A stretch of DNA of 64,000 bases from Piliocolobus tephrosceles (GCF_002776525.5 NC_045434.1:110787081-110851080); one strand, 5' to 3'; positions 12,290 through 24,100 are shown, numbered from the stretch's first letter. Program-made: numbers and translations. Notes: a model not told the origin generated them from the letters alone.

Positions 12290-12739
12290 TGTTAAGTTTT
12301 AATAAGATGACCAATAGTAAACTTACACAGTAATCTTAATAAAAATGATTCATAACTTGGCTTAACAATCAAGTTCTGAGATGTCTGAAGGTATGAATAC
12401 TTTTTAGACAGGATGCTAACATGACCTAACACATAAAATGATGTGGAATAGTTTTAAAGTATTAACACTTAAAAAATGAATTCAGAATCCTATATTAAAT
12501 ATCTAACTTGAATGATTATTCTTATTCCTTTTTTACTGACTGTAAAAAAACTGGTTTGCACAAGTGTTTCAGGAAGCTCAGCCCAATCTTCCTATTTGTT
12601 TTAAATTATCACAGGAAACATTATTAGACACTTCTGCCTAAAACAAGTCCTACAGCCATAGATATGAGAAAAGAGTCTGGATTAATAACTTCAAATACAA
12701 TAATTATTATTGTTAAATAATAATTTTACTGTGCATAAG

Positions 12740-12870
12740 AATCAACTGAGTGCCACCCAGGATGAAGTTCTGCTTGACAGAATCCAATGTGAATCTGCAT
12801 TATTAACATGCATCTCAGGTAAATCTGATGCAGGTAGCCTGTAGACACTGAGGAAATGCTTACAGAGGTC
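12740..12870. repeat. MER5-like fragment
   Basis: 'cataagaatcaactgag ... gtgaatctgcatt ... aatctgatgcaggtagcc' resembles the central part of old hAT-Charlie MER5 elements. Boundaries approximate. Confidence 0.45.
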
Positions 12871-13150
12871 TTCAGCTTAATAATTCTGCATCAGCTGCCA
12901 GTTTATTCCTCAGAGTGCTGGCTACAAACAGTAATACCAGGCATAGAGTGAACATTCAGATACATGCACATTATCCTAGATTATCACTGGTATGTAATCT
13001 TGTCTTTTTCTGACATTCAAAATGCTTATGCTATGACCACAAAGCATCTAGTCTTTTCAATGTCAACTTATGTGTGTGCTTCCATTTAAAATGGTGAGAA
13101 TACAGTGGCTTCTGAACTATCAACAATAATTTCCTTTAAAAATATTTACT

Positions 13151-13460
13151 TGGCTGGGCATGGTGGCTCATGCCTGTAATCCCAGCACTTTGGGAGGCCG
13201 AGGTGGGCTGATCACGAGGTCAGGATATCGAGACCATCCTGGCTAACACGGTGAAACCCCCCGTCTCTACTAAAAATACAAAAAATTAGCCAGGCGTGGC
13301 GGCGGATGCCTGTGGTCCCAGCTACTCAGGAGGCTGAGGCAGGAGAATGGTGTGAATCCAGGAGGCGGAGCTGGGATTGAGTGGAGATCGCGCCACTGCA
13401 CTCTAGCCTGGGCGACAGAGTGAGACTCCTCTCAGAAAAAAAAAAGAAAAAAAAAATTTA
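13151..13460 (+). repeat. Alu, AluS/Y-like, sense
   Basis: Full-length, with 'ggtgaaaccccccgtctc' and a mixed A/G tail. Confidence 0.9.
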
Positions 13461-13560
13461 CTTAGAAGCATTAAACTGTTTAGGGTCAGAAGTGCATCTG
13501 AACAGATTTTTCATACTGTTATAAAAAAAATACAGAAATCTAATAAAATCAGACACTCAT

Positions 13561-13564
13561 TCTC

Positions 13565-13611
<47 letters not shown>

Positions 13612-13621
13612 NNNNNNNNNN

Positions 13622-13671
<50 letters not shown>
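13561..13671 (+). repeat. TCTA microsatellite interrupted by a 10-N gap
   Basis: At least 25 TCTA units on two sides of N at 13612-13621. The true length is unknown. Confidence 0.97.
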
Positions 13672-13672
<1 letters not shown>

Positions 13673-13680
13673 GTTTTAAA

Positions 13681-14170
13681 TGTTTGAGACAGGCTCTCCC
13701 TCTGTTGCCCAGGCTGGAGGGCAGTGGCACAATCACAGCTCACTGTAGCCTCAACCTTCTGGGCTCAAGTGATCCTCCCAACTCAGCCTCCTGAGTAGCT
13801 GGGACTACAGACATGTGCCATGACACCTGACTTTTTATTTCTTTAACTTTTTCTTTATTCTTTTCCAATACTTTTCTAAATTTAATTTTACTTTTTGATA
13901 GAATAGGGTCAAGGTCTGACTATGTTGCCCAGGCTGGTCTTGAACTCCTAAGCTCAAGTGATCCTTCTACCTAGGCCTCCCAAAGTGCTAAGATTATAGG
14001 CATGAGCCATCACGCCTAGCCAACACCCAGCTAATTTATTACTTCTTTTTTGTAGAGATAGGGTCTCACCACATTGCCCAGTCTGGCCATGAACTCTTGG
14101 GCTCAAGCAATCTGCCTGCCTTGGCTTTCCAAAGTGCTGGGACTGCAGGCATAAGTCACTGTGCCTGGCC
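13681..14170 (-). repeat. Composite of Alu pieces, antisense
   Basis: Left-monomer sequence at 13681-13832, a right-half piece at 13895-14020 and another at 14021-14170. These are old Alus, one inserted in or joined to another. Confidence 0.75.
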
Positions 14171-14619
14171 AATCCTTTTACTTTCAGCAGTAGAGAAAGG
14201 CTAGTTATTCCAACCAAATAAAGTAGATGTTCCAATACCAATGAAGCTCAAAATTTAACTTACCTAGTAGTCACTTAAATATAAGCTTGATTATAACAAC
14301 TATACTTTCATAAAATAATCAGTCATATGTGTATTTCTGCATCCTACATTTTACCTCCTATTTGCTAGTATAAATACCATCCTAAAACTAAATACTCGAC
14401 TGTATACTATTATCCTATTGAATGGCAATTGGATCTTAATTTAGAATTTAAAAAATACAAATATCTCAATGATCAAATATGACTGGGAGAAACAGATTTA
14501 CAACAATTATTTCATCTAGGTTTTATTTCACATAATTTTGCATGCAAATACATAGAAATAATTCCAAAACATGCTAAACAATTCCGTGCCCTGGTAAGAA
14601 AATATATTAAATATAGTCA

Positions 14620-14910
14620 TGAGTTACTTAACAGGGATACATTCTGGGAAATGTGTTGTTAGATATTTTGTTGTCAGATGAACAGTATACCTACACACAC
14701 CCAGGCTATATGGTAGAGCCTATTGCTCCTAGGCCACAAATCTATACAGCATGTTACCGTGCTGAGTACTGTAGGCAACTGTATCTCAACATTGAAAGAT
14801 ACTTGTGTATCTAAACAAAGTACTCATGTATCTAAACATAGGATACAGTAAAAATGTATATCATAACCTCAGAGGTTTGTCCTGTTATGTGCCACATGAC
14901 TATGTTTTAA
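14620..14910 (+). repeat. Old interspersed repeat, copy 1 of 2 in the window
   Basis: 'agttacttaacagggatacattctg ... ctattgctcctaggc ... tactgtaggcaactgta' matches the segment at 60585-60920. It is a common mammalian DNA-transposon-like repeat that I do not name with confidence. Confidence 0.65.
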
Positions 14911-14943
14911 TACTTAATGTTTCAGAAACAGCATTGTAAGACT

Positions 14944-15213
14944 GAGTGAAATCCCAGCACTTTAGAAGGCTGAGGCAAGCGGATCACCTGAGATCAGGAG
15001 TTTGAGACCAACCTGGCCAGCATGGCAAAACCCCATCTCTACTAAAAATACAAACAAATTAGCCAGGTGTGGTGGTGGGTGCCTATAATCCCAGCAACTC
15101 AGGAGGCTGAGGCAAGAGACACTTGAACCTAGGAGTCGGAGGTTGTAGTGAACCGAGATTGCACAACTGCACTCCAGCCTGGGTGACAGAGCGAGGCTCC
15201 ATCTCAAAAAACA
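14944..15213 (+). repeat. 5'-truncated Alu, sense
   Basis: Begins inside the left arm at 'gaaatcccagcactttag' and ends in an A-rich tail that grades into a GT/GA microsatellite (15220-15290). Confidence 0.85.
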
Positions 15214-15290
15214 AAAAAAAAGTGAGTGTGTGTGTGAGTGAGAGAGAAAGAGTGTGTGTGTGTGTATATGTGTGTTTGTGTGTGTATAAA
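15214..15290 (+). repeat. (TG)n/(GA)n microsatellite
   Basis: Alternating gtgtgt and gagaga tracts grown from the Alu tail. Confidence 0.85.
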
Positions 15291-15299
15291 ATGAAAGGC

Positions 15300-15445
15300 T
15301 TGGTCGGCATGATGGCTCACACCTGTAATCCCAGCACTCTGCGAGGCCAAGGCACGAGGATGACTTGAGGCCAGGAATTTGAGACTAGTGTGGGTAACTT
15401 AAACCCAGTCTCTGTAAGAAATTTTAAAAAAAAGAAAAGAAAAGA
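15300..15445 (+). repeat. Alu left-monomer fragment
   Basis: 'gtcggcatgatggctcac ... acccagtctctg' followed by an AAAGA-rich tail. Confidence 0.75.
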
Positions 15446-16017
15446 AATAAAGAAAAGGCTTATAAACAGTTTTCCTCTTCAATCCATTTTTACTATTTTT
15501 AGCTGTGCCTACCTGACATGTTAGTAGCACTGTCTACCTTTTCGTCCAAGAATTCCTAGTCTTTCCCCAGGGTGTTATTTCTGAGACTACTATTTTATAA
15601 TTCACAGGTTTTATATATACACATATACATACACAGACACATACACTCTAATACATTTGCTGTGTTGGCAGGACTAAGGCAAGAATGACAAGGGACTGGG
15701 AGGGTAAGGACTGCTACCTTCCATACTCCCCCCTTTCTAGAAATGTCTGCAAGAGTTCAGAGACTAGTCACCTATTTCTTAGAGATCTATTGGTCAATAA
15801 CAATCAACATAACACAAAGACTTGTCCTAGTTGTTTTCACTCTAGTAACTCCAAGAAACATTTAATAGAGGTCACTGATCAAACAGGAGTCAGTAAGTAA
15901 AAAGCAACTCAAAGTTAGTTAACTTAAAGAGGCTATAAAACATTCTATTCACTTACTGTTTAGATTAATAACAGGAAACACAGAGCTATAAAACAAATAT
16001 AAATTAAGTCAATTTTT

Positions 16018-16087
16018 TCTGGTCTGCTTGTCTCATTTCCTCTTTGTCCATAAGAGAATAAAGAGGAGATGAGACAAGCAGACCAGA
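16018..16087 (+). other. Near-perfect hairpin (28-bp arms, 14-nt loop)
   Basis: Left arm 16018-16045 (tctggtctgcttgtctcat...) pairs with 16060-16087 (...atgagacaagcagaccaga) with a single mismatch. It lies in the last SLC16A4 intron, 8 bp longer per arm if flanking T/A tracts are allowed to pair loosely. No annotated RNA family is recognised. Confidence 0.9.
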
Positions 16088-16577
16088 AGAAAAAGGTGGG
16101 GGAGGGTATACTCTACATATCCAGTAAGGCATCATGATCTAAGACAGAAGGGAAAAATCAAAGACACAATGTAAGCTTCATGAGGGCAGATATTTTCATC
16201 TATTTTGTTCAGTGATATATTCCTGGAACCCAGACCTGTGCTGCCATACAGCACTGAAATTTCTTGAATCAGTGATCAGATATAATATACATAATATACT
16301 TTAGAAAAGAACTTCTCAAAGTGAGGTCAACAGATCCCCAGAAATCCCTGACACCCTTTAGGATGTCCAGGAAGTCAAAATTATTGTCATGGTAATACTA
16401 AGGACATTATTTGCCTTTTTGAGTGTTGACTTTTGCAATGATGTGCCTTAGCATAAATATTCCTTGCTATCACCTACTCAGTTAAAAAAAAAAAAGTGTT
16501 TCACTTAAGTTTTAGTATGTGCCATTAGCCAAAAGACTTTGAGGACCCTCCAACTTATGCTTTTAAAAAGCATTTAG

Positions 16578-16880
16578 GACCAGGCGCACTGGCTCATGCT
16601 TATAATCCCAGCAGTTTGGGAGGCCGAGGTGGGCAGATCACTGGAGGTCAGGAGTTCGAGACCACCCTGGCCAACATGGCGAAACGCCGTTTCTACTAAA
16701 AACACAAAAATTAGCCGGACATGGTGGCAGACGCCTGTAATCCCAGCTACTTGGGAGGTTGAGGCAGGAGAATCGCTTGAACCCAGGAGGCAGAGGTTGC
16801 AGTAAGCAGAGATCGTGCCAATATACCACTCCAACCTGGATGACAAAGCTAGGCTCTGTCTCAAAAAAAAAAAAAAAAAA
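16578..16880 (+). repeat. Alu with target duplication
   Basis: Full-length. AAAAAGCATTTAG occurs directly before it and again after the A-tail. Confidence 0.92.
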
Positions 16881-17493
16881 GCATTTAGATTTCAGGGTGG
16901 AACTAGTCATTGTTTAACCCACATGATCAAGCAGTCAGTTTCTTCTCATATGTTCTCATAGCCCCCTGTACCTTCCCTTCATAGCACTTATTATATATTA
17001 TTTATGTGGTTGGTACCTATCTCACCGCTGAAGTTCTGTGAGGGCAGGGACCGTATCTGTTTTGGCTCACTATTGTATCCTCAACACTTAGCAATATTAA
17101 CAGGAATATAGTAAGTATTCAAGTGTTTGTTTAGTAAAGGAAAAAAGAAAACTGATATTATCACTTCTTTTTGTCTTTGGAAAATAGTAATTTATGATTA
17201 TTTTCTTCATAATAGTGGTCTTCTAATAAAATTCATGGTAAAATAAAATGGTATGTGTCCCTAATTTTCTCCAACTTCCACTGTAAGATTGGAGATGGGG
17301 GGGGGGGGGGTAAGTCCCTAAGTCAGGTGGAGCTCATTCAGCTTCATCAGTGAAAAATAAGACAGCTAAGAAGCTTCACTAAGTTAGAATGGGTCACAAT
17401 ACAGGAGGCTCCTTGCTTTGAGGAGCTATTCATGGCTGAGAATTACTAATGGCAAAATTTCCTTCCCTAACAGAAATCATTCCTTCCTTCCAG

Positions 17494-17621
17494 GCTGGTT
17501 ATATGATTATACCCAGACATACAATGGCTCTTTCTACTTCTCTGGCATATGCTATCTCCTCTCTTCAGTTTCCTTTTTTTTTGTACCATTGGCCGAAAGA
17601 TGGAAAAACAGTCTGACCTGA
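17494..17621 (+). CDS. SLC16A4: SLC16A4 terminal coding exon (TM12 and stop)
   Basis: Acceptor ccttccttccag, entered in phase 1, completing the glycine of GPPIAG and continuing with WLYDYTQTYNGSFYFSG. TM12 (ICYLLSSVSFFFVPLAE) follows, then a short basic tail RWKNSLT and a TGA at 17619-17621. The ending matches the human C terminus as I remember it. Confidence 0.95.
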
Positions 17622-17750
17622 AAGAAAGAAGACTGCAATCAAGTGAGAGCTTAACGAAAGAAAACCTAAACTAGTATGTCACTGGAAACAAAAGCTTGAA
17701 AGAAACGCATCTACATTTGTAACATGAGAAGGTAAACAAGAATTTTATTT

Positions 17751-18036
17751 TATTTTTTTGAGACGGCGTCTCGCTCTGTCACCCAGGCTGGAGTGCAGTG
17801 GCGCAATCTCGACTCACTGCAACCTCCGCCTCGCAGATTCAAGCGATTCTGCCTCAGCCTCCCAAGTAGCTGGGACTACAGGCACATGCCATCACACCCA
17901 GCTAATTTTTTGTATTTTTAGTAGAGACAGGGTTTCACCATGTTAGCCAGGATGGTCTCCATCTCCTGACCTCCTGATCCGCCCGCCTTGACCTCCGAAG
18001 TGCTGGGATTACAGGCATGAGTCACTGGGCGCGGCC
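17751..18036 (-). repeat. Alu in the SLC16A4 3' UTR, antisense
   Basis: Full-length, well-preserved element that would be transcribed as an inverted Alu in the mature 3' UTR. It starts 130 nt after the stop codon. Confidence 0.92.
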
Positions 18037-18200
18037 AACCAGATAAGTTTTTAAGGTTCCTTCTTGCTTTAGCATTCTGAGAAATATCTAATTGGTAGCA
18101 AGACAAGAGTAATAGCAGCCTGTATTGTTAGTATTTAATCAAATAGTCTGAAATTTTAATCAGGTATCTTATATATTAAATAGAAATCGGAATGTACCAT

Positions 18201-18206
18201 AATAAA
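18201..18206 (+). terminator. SLC16A4: Poly(A) signal AATAAA, proximal (SLC16A4)
   Basis: Canonical hexamer 580 nt after the stop codon, beyond the 3' UTR Alu. Confidence 0.45.
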
Positions 18207-18394
18207 TCCAAACTCTCAATTACGCCATGGTAATTCAGTCAGTAAAATATGTAAAGATAGAACATTTTTTCTTAATTTACATAAGTGCGAAAAATAGCCT
18301 TTGATTGATCAGAACCCTAGAATCTGAATATTAAAACCTTACTTAGCGACTAGAATGGTATATACTCCCTCCAAAAGTTTATCTTTGTTTATTG

Positions 18395-18480
18395 ATTAAA
18401 GGTAATCCTTACTTTCCTTGTATTACTTAGGTTCTTAATTAAAGGTAATCCTTACTTTCTTTGTATTACTTCGGTTCTTA
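18395..18480 (+). repeat. 43-bp tandem duplication in the SLC16A4 3' UTR
   Basis: Unit attaaaggtaatccttac... at 18395-18437 and again at 18438-18480, with two mismatches (ccttg/ctttg, ttagg/tcgg-type). Confidence 0.93.
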
Positions 18481-18510
18481 CATTTCTATGATAAGTATGT
18501 ATTGCTAAAT

Positions 18511-18516
18511 AATAAA
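18511..18516 (+). terminator. SLC16A4: Poly(A) signal AATAAA, distal (SLC16A4)
   Basis: Canonical hexamer after the 43-bp tandem duplication, followed by AT-rich sequence. It is the last signal before the next repeat block. Confidence 0.5.
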
Positions 18517-18919
18517 CAGTATATAAAAATTGCTTTAAAAACTTCATTTCAACATCATTTGAACAGCAATTTTGCCCATCAAAGCGTCATTTTCCACTAC
18601 ATCTAATTAACAAAATATTCACACTAAATATTGAAACATCTCTTTACAACTACAAGATTTACATGAAAGCTGAATAGGTGGTTTTAATGGGAAATATGTT
18701 TAAATTAAAAGATGTTTCTTATATATGGAATAATTATGTTAATAATGTCACTTAGACTAAGCAATTGCATGTGAATAGAGAGCCTTCATTATTTGGAGTA
18801 AGCTTTTTTTTTCCTCTTCTTCCTCCTCCTGAGTGATCTTTAAGAGGAAAAAACCAGCTAGAGTTCCCTGCATCTGCAACACCATCCACCAACCTCCCTT
18901 AGCATCTCCTTCAGAATGC

Positions 18920-19215
18920 TTTTTTTTTTTTTGAGACAGGGTCTCACTCTGTCGCCCAGGCTGGAGTGCAGTGGTGTGATCTCGGCTCACTGCAAACTCC
19001 ACCTCCAGGGTTCAAGCTATTCTCTTGCCTCAGCCTCCCAAGCAGCTGGGATCACAGGCATTGGCCACCATGCCCGGCTAATTTTTGTTATTTTTAATAG
19101 AGACAGGGTTTCACCATCTTGGCCATACTGGTCTCAAACTCCTGACCTCAAGTGATCCACCCGCCTTGGCCTCCCGAAGTGGTGGGATTACAGGCGTTAA
19201 CCACCACACCTGGCC
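18920..19215 (-). repeat. Alu, antisense
   Basis: Full-length. The word 'cagaatgctt' flanks both sides, a target duplication. Confidence 0.92.
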
Positions 19216-19614
19216 CAGAATGCTTCTTAAACTATTACCATCATCGTTATTCTATTCTTTCATTCCTCTCTGCTTTAAAACGTCTATTGATTCCTTACAG
19301 AGAAAAACTCTAGAAGACCGGTTTTAGCTCCATACCCCGTCACTGCCTATGTACACCTTTCTCTACTAGGCACCATTTCACTTTTCACTATCTGACTCAC
19401 TCAAAGGCTACCTCCTTTGGAAAAATCTTCCCCAGCAGTCATTCTCATCTGGAATCCTATCTAACTTTTAACAGATTACTACATGAACTCACATGTCAAT
19501 CCTTTCCATTAGTCTGCAAGATCAACAAGATGAATGAGGTTTCATTCATCTTTGTACTCTCCAAGGCCTAGCATAAGCTTTGAAACCAAATTAATCTGGG
19601 TTCAAATCTCAGTT

Positions 19615-19620
<6 letters not shown>

Positions 19621-19647
<27 letters not shown>
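19621..19647 (+). repeat. Poly-A run (27 nt)
   Basis: Isolated A tract next to MIR-like sequence (19870-19990: 'ctctgtaaaatgaaaatacc'). Confidence 0.8.
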
Positions 19648-19648
<1 letters not shown>

Positions 19649-20005
19649 AGTAGTTGATCCTATTTAAATACGGTTTTTATGGCTTTCTAAAGCAAAAGAA
19701 AAAAGAAAACTGGTTTTCTGACTTAAAAAAATGTCATTTTTACATTTAGATGTGGATGTCTAACACTTTTACATTTTACATGTAAGAAAATATGAAAAAA
19801 ATACCACCCCCTTACACATACAAACAGCAAAAATAGTTAACTAATAATAAATATCAGCTCTGCCACTTGTTACCATATGCCCTCATGAAAGTTACTTTTA
19901 AAATTAACTTCTCTGAGACCCAATTTCCTCCTCTGTAAAATGAAAATACCACCAACCTACCTCACAGACGTACTGTGAGGACTAAACCCATGAAAATATA
20001 CTTGT

Positions 20006-20288
20006 GCCGGGCATGGTTGATCACACCTTTAATCCTAGCACTTTGAGAGCCAAGGCAGGTGGATCACTTGAGGTCAGGAGTTCAAGACCAGCCTAACCAA
20101 CATGGTGAAATTCTGTCTCTACTAAAAATACAAAAATTAGCCAGGTGCAGTATCGCACGCCTGTAGTCCCAGCTACTTAGGAGGCTGAGGCAGGGGAATT
20201 GCTTGAACCCGGGAGGTGGAGGTGGCAGTGAGATCATGCCACTGCACTCCAGCCTGGGCAACAGAGTGAGACTCCGTCTCAAAAAATA
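20006..20288 (+). repeat. Alu, sense
   Basis: Full-length with small deletions in the right arm. 'gaaaatatacttgt' before and 'gaaatatagttgt' after suggest a decayed target duplication. Confidence 0.9.
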
Positions 20289-21039
20289 AAGGAAATATAG
20301 TTGTATCAGGCAAAATGCCCTTCATATACAGTAGGTGCTAATGTCCATTCTGCTTTCATGTCAAAACAAAAGATAAAAGAAATCAATGATTTTATGAACC
20401 ACTTTCATTAATTCCTCCTTCTCTTTAGAGTAGCAATTATTTTAAAAAGGGACTTCAACTACCTAGAGCAACCTGATCCTTCCTCCCATCTAACCAAGCT
20501 GTACATTTTAAGTAGGACCAACTAAAGAACCCCAAATTGAATTCTTAGGTTTTATGAATCTCATGCAACAGAGAAGTTCTTTATCCTACTCAACGGTAAT
20601 AGGCCCTCTAAACCTGGGTGGTGGGAATTAAGAAAGCCTGAATCCCAAGACTACAGAAAGCTAACGACTTATATAACTAATGCGTTCATCATATTAGCAA
20701 TTAACTTATGATGTTCCTGTTCATTTATTGCAATGTTGTCATTTTTGTGGACAATATTTTAAGATGCCATATAAAATACTTCTAGGAATCCATAATGCAG
20801 GAATATCATCCCAGCTATATACTGAGTTTCAAGAAAAGCATAATAGTCACTGATTTTTTCTTCCCCCCTGAAGAGATTCCATAAGACAAAAAGGAAACAA
20901 ATATTACACAACTTATATATGAATAAGTGCACTTGGGGTGGTAGAGTGGTGAATAACTTTACTTCAACATCTAATAACATACCAGCCACTGAGGTGGACA
21001 CATATCTTTTTTTAAAAAAAAAAATTTCTTTCAAAACAT

Positions 21040-21327
21040 TTTTATTTGAGACCAGGTCTTGCTCTGTTACCCAGGTTGGCGTGCAGTGGCACAATCACAG
21101 CTCACTGCAGCCTCTACTTCCTGGGCTCCAGTGATCCTCTCACCTCAGCCTCCCAAGTAGCTGGGACCTCAGGCGTGCACCATACCTGGCAAAGTTTTGT
21201 ATTTTTGGTAGAGATGGGGTTTTGCCATGTTGCCCAGGCTGGTCTAGAACTCCTAGACTCAAGTGAATCTCCTGCCTCAGCCTCCCAAAGTGCGGGAATT
21301 ACAGGTGTGAGCCACTGCACCCAGGCG
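21040..21327 (-). repeat. Alu, antisense
   Basis: Dimeric, diverged (gagaccaggtcttgctc). Confidence 0.88.
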
Positions 21328-21455
21328 ACAAATACCCTATTTAGTCTTTATGATAACCTTCAGAATCCGACAGAGATACTATACTATGATGTCCATTCTA
21401 CAAATGAAGAAACTGAAGGTCAAAGAAATTATTATTTTTTAAAATAATTCAGTTT

Positions 21456-21748
21456 TATTTATTTTGAGATGGAGTTTCACTTTTGTCACCCAGGCTAGAG
21501 TGCAATGACATGATCTGGGCTCACTGCAACTTCCACCTCCCAGGTTCAAGCAATTTTCATGCCTCAGCCTCCCCAGTAGCTGGGATTACAGACGCCCACC
21601 ACCAGGCCCAGCTAATTTTTGTACTTTTAGTAGAGTTGTGGTTTCGCCATGTTGGCCAGGCTGGTCTTGAACTCCTGACCTCAGGTGATTTGCCCACCTG
21701 GGCCTCTCCAAACGCTGGGATTACAGGCATGAGCCACTGTGCCCAGCC
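21456..21748 (-). repeat. Alu with 18-bp target duplication
   Basis: TGAAGGTCAAAGAAATTA occurs intact before the T-rich head and after the 5' end. Confidence 0.93.
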
Positions 21749-21967
21749 TGAAGGTCAAAGAAATTAAATACCCAGGAAGTAGTGGAGTAATATTCCAAAC
21801 ACAAAAAATCTAACACAAAACCTTACTCTTTCCCCTTTACATTACTCTGGCTTCTTGGCAGTATCAACAGATTATGAAGCTAATTCAATTGAAAGCAGTT
21901 ATAACAAAAATCTAACTCAAATTGGCCTAAAATTTTAATGTCTGTATTGAAACAAAAAGGAGAATGC

Positions 21968-22258
21968 AGGCCAGGTGGCTCACATCTGTAATCCTGGCAC
22001 TTTGGGAGGCTGAGGTGGGAGGATCACTTGAGTGATCAGGAGTTTAAGACCAGCTTGGGCAACACAGTGAGCCCCATCTCTACAAAAAAAATTGTTAAAA
22101 ATTAGCTGGACATGGTGGCACATGCCTGTAGTTCAGGCTACTCGGGTGGCTGAGGCAGGAGGATCACTCGAGCCCAGGTGGTGGAAGCTGCAGTGAGCTA
22201 TGATCACGCCACTGAACTCCAGCCTGGGCAACAGAGCGAGACCTTGTCTTAAAAAAAT
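21968..22258 (+). repeat. Alu, AluJ-like, sense
   Basis: Full-length and old; left end shortened (ggccaggtggctcac). Confidence 0.87.
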
Positions 22259-22260
22259 AT

Positions 22261-23180
22261 AGAGAATGCAAAGATGCAAAGTACCTAAGAACCACCCCTC
22301 ATCCTCCACCTCCATCAAAATTAAAACCACAAAATACATCTGCTACAATGCAATAATAATGTAGTTGTTAAGATAATTAACTTTCCTAGGTCTCCCAATA
22401 CTCAGTGAACCTGATTAAAGAGAAAATAATGCCTACGTACAGGGCCACTTGTAATTCCTTAATATGTTGTTATTAATAGTTGGAGTGTTTACAAATTGTA
22501 AGCCTTAAAATATACATACATATCTAGTAGAGCTATGGTAATCTGAACATAAAAGTTCAGTATACTTCACTATACTTTCTTCTCTGCTACTTCTTGGGTT
22601 ATGTTGAAAACTGTTAGGATATTTCCATCATTATAAAAGAAGGAATTTTCCATACATGTCATTGTAAAATACTGACACTAAAACTCTACCTTATGGTACT
22701 GTTAACCATTTGGAGTTCTTTCCCATCTGTTACCTCATTATCATCACGTTAATTCTGTAACACAGTATGGATAATTATTATTATTATTTCTATTTTATAT
22801 ATAAGGAACAAAAGCAATTAAGACAAGTTATTTGCTTAAAACAAAGCCAATTTTAAAACCTAATTACTGGTGCTGATTAATTAGCTCATGGCCCCTGGCT
22901 TTTCTTCTTTAATGATTCTCTAGGAGTTTAACTTTATTAAAAGCAATAATTATACTTAAATGTACTGAAATGATACTTTTGTGATTTTTTCAAATAATTG
23001 AGGTATATGTGTGATGTCCTATTTGCAAAATATATTTATTTAGTAAATACATTTGTCTAACTGTAAAATCAGCTTTTTCCATGTGAGGAAAAAAATCATA
23101 CACTATTATTTTAATTGTTTTTAAGAGAGACATAGTGTAAAACTTGGACGGTGGTTTCTCTTAAGACCTCATATAAAACC
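22261..23180. other. Alu-free AT-rich interval
   Basis: MIR-like text around 22710-22870 (cattatcatcacgtt ... atttctattttatatataagg). No exon-like structure seen. Confidence 0.5.
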
Positions 23181-23189
23181 AAAGCCCAA

Positions 23190-23492
23190 TACTTTTTATT
23201 GAGACAGGGTTTCACTCATGTTGCCTGGGCTCTAGTGCAGTGGTGCAATATCAGCTCAGTGTAACCTCTGTCTCCCAGGCTCAAGCAACTCTCCTGCCCC
23301 AGCCTCCCTCAGCCTCCGGAGTAGCTGGGACTACCGGTGCACACCACCACACTCAGCTAATTTTTGTATTTTTATTAGAGATGGAGTTTTGCCACATTGC
23401 CCAGGCTGGTCTTAAACTCCTGAGTTCAAGTGATCCCCGATTCAGGTTCCCAAAGTGCTGGGATTACAGGCATGAGCCATCACACCTGGCCC
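23190..23492 (-). repeat. Alu with target duplication
   Basis: CAAAGCCCAATACTTTTTA is present on both sides, 19 bp without mismatch. Confidence 0.93.
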
Positions 23493-23790
23493 AAAGCCCA
23501 ATACTTTTTAAAAGCCTTGAGTGTTTCTCTTAAGCCAGAACCACCTTGTATGAGGCTTTATATCTACATATTTGCCTCATGTGGCTACTCATTTGCCACA
23601 AATATCTACTCAATTGTCTCACATTTGTCATCTATGGTCTCAACATACACACAAACAAAAAATAACTAAAGTGCTTGAAAGCAACTTATAAAATCCATTT
23701 AAAATTCTCCATGTTTTATTTCTGTGAGAATTAAATTGGCATGACTTAGGATCACTGAGACAAATAAGTCATTTCTTGAAAAAAGTACCT

Positions 23791-24100
23791 GGGGCAGGGC
23801 ATGGTGGCTCACGCCTGAAATCCAGGCACTTTGGGAGGCCGAGGCGGGTGGATCACTTGAGGTCAGGAGTTCGAAACCGGCCTGGCCAACATGATGAAGC
23901 CCTGTCTCTATTAAAAATACAAAAATTAGTCAGGCATGGTGGTGGGCACCCATAATCCCAGCTACTCAGGAGGCTGAGACAGGAGAATCGCTTGAACCTG
24001 GGAGGTGGAGGTTGCAGTGAGCCAAGATGGCACCACTGCACTCCAGCCTGGGAGACAGAGCAAGACTCCAACCCCAAAAAAATAAACAAATAAAAATAAA
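23791..24100 (+). repeat. Alu, AluS-like, sense
   Basis: Full-length with an (AAAT)n tail. Confidence 0.9.

Larger units (their letters stand above)
6128..17493 (+). other. SLC16A4: Last intron of SLC16A4 (11.4 kb)
   Basis: Repeat-rich at both ends, with an Alu-free block at 7935-11989. It hosts three candidate antisense exons (8.4-10.8 kb), a TCTA microsatellite with a gap and a near-perfect hairpin at 16.0 kb. Confidence 0.7.
17622..18535 (+). other. SLC16A4: SLC16A4 3' UTR with two candidate poly(A) signals
   Basis: Sequence after the SLC16A4 stop. An antisense Alu occupies 17751-18036. AATAAA occurs at 18201-18206 and again at 18511-18516 (inside AATAATAAACAG), so the 3' end is probably near 18.22 or 18.53 kb. 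A 43-bp tandem duplication lies between the two signals. The end point is inferred. Confidence 0.6.

Noticed and set aside
19960..19990. Exon-like pattern (CACAG...TGTGAG|gtaggt) on the - strand
   Set aside because: Lies in MIR-derived sequence, where such words are common.
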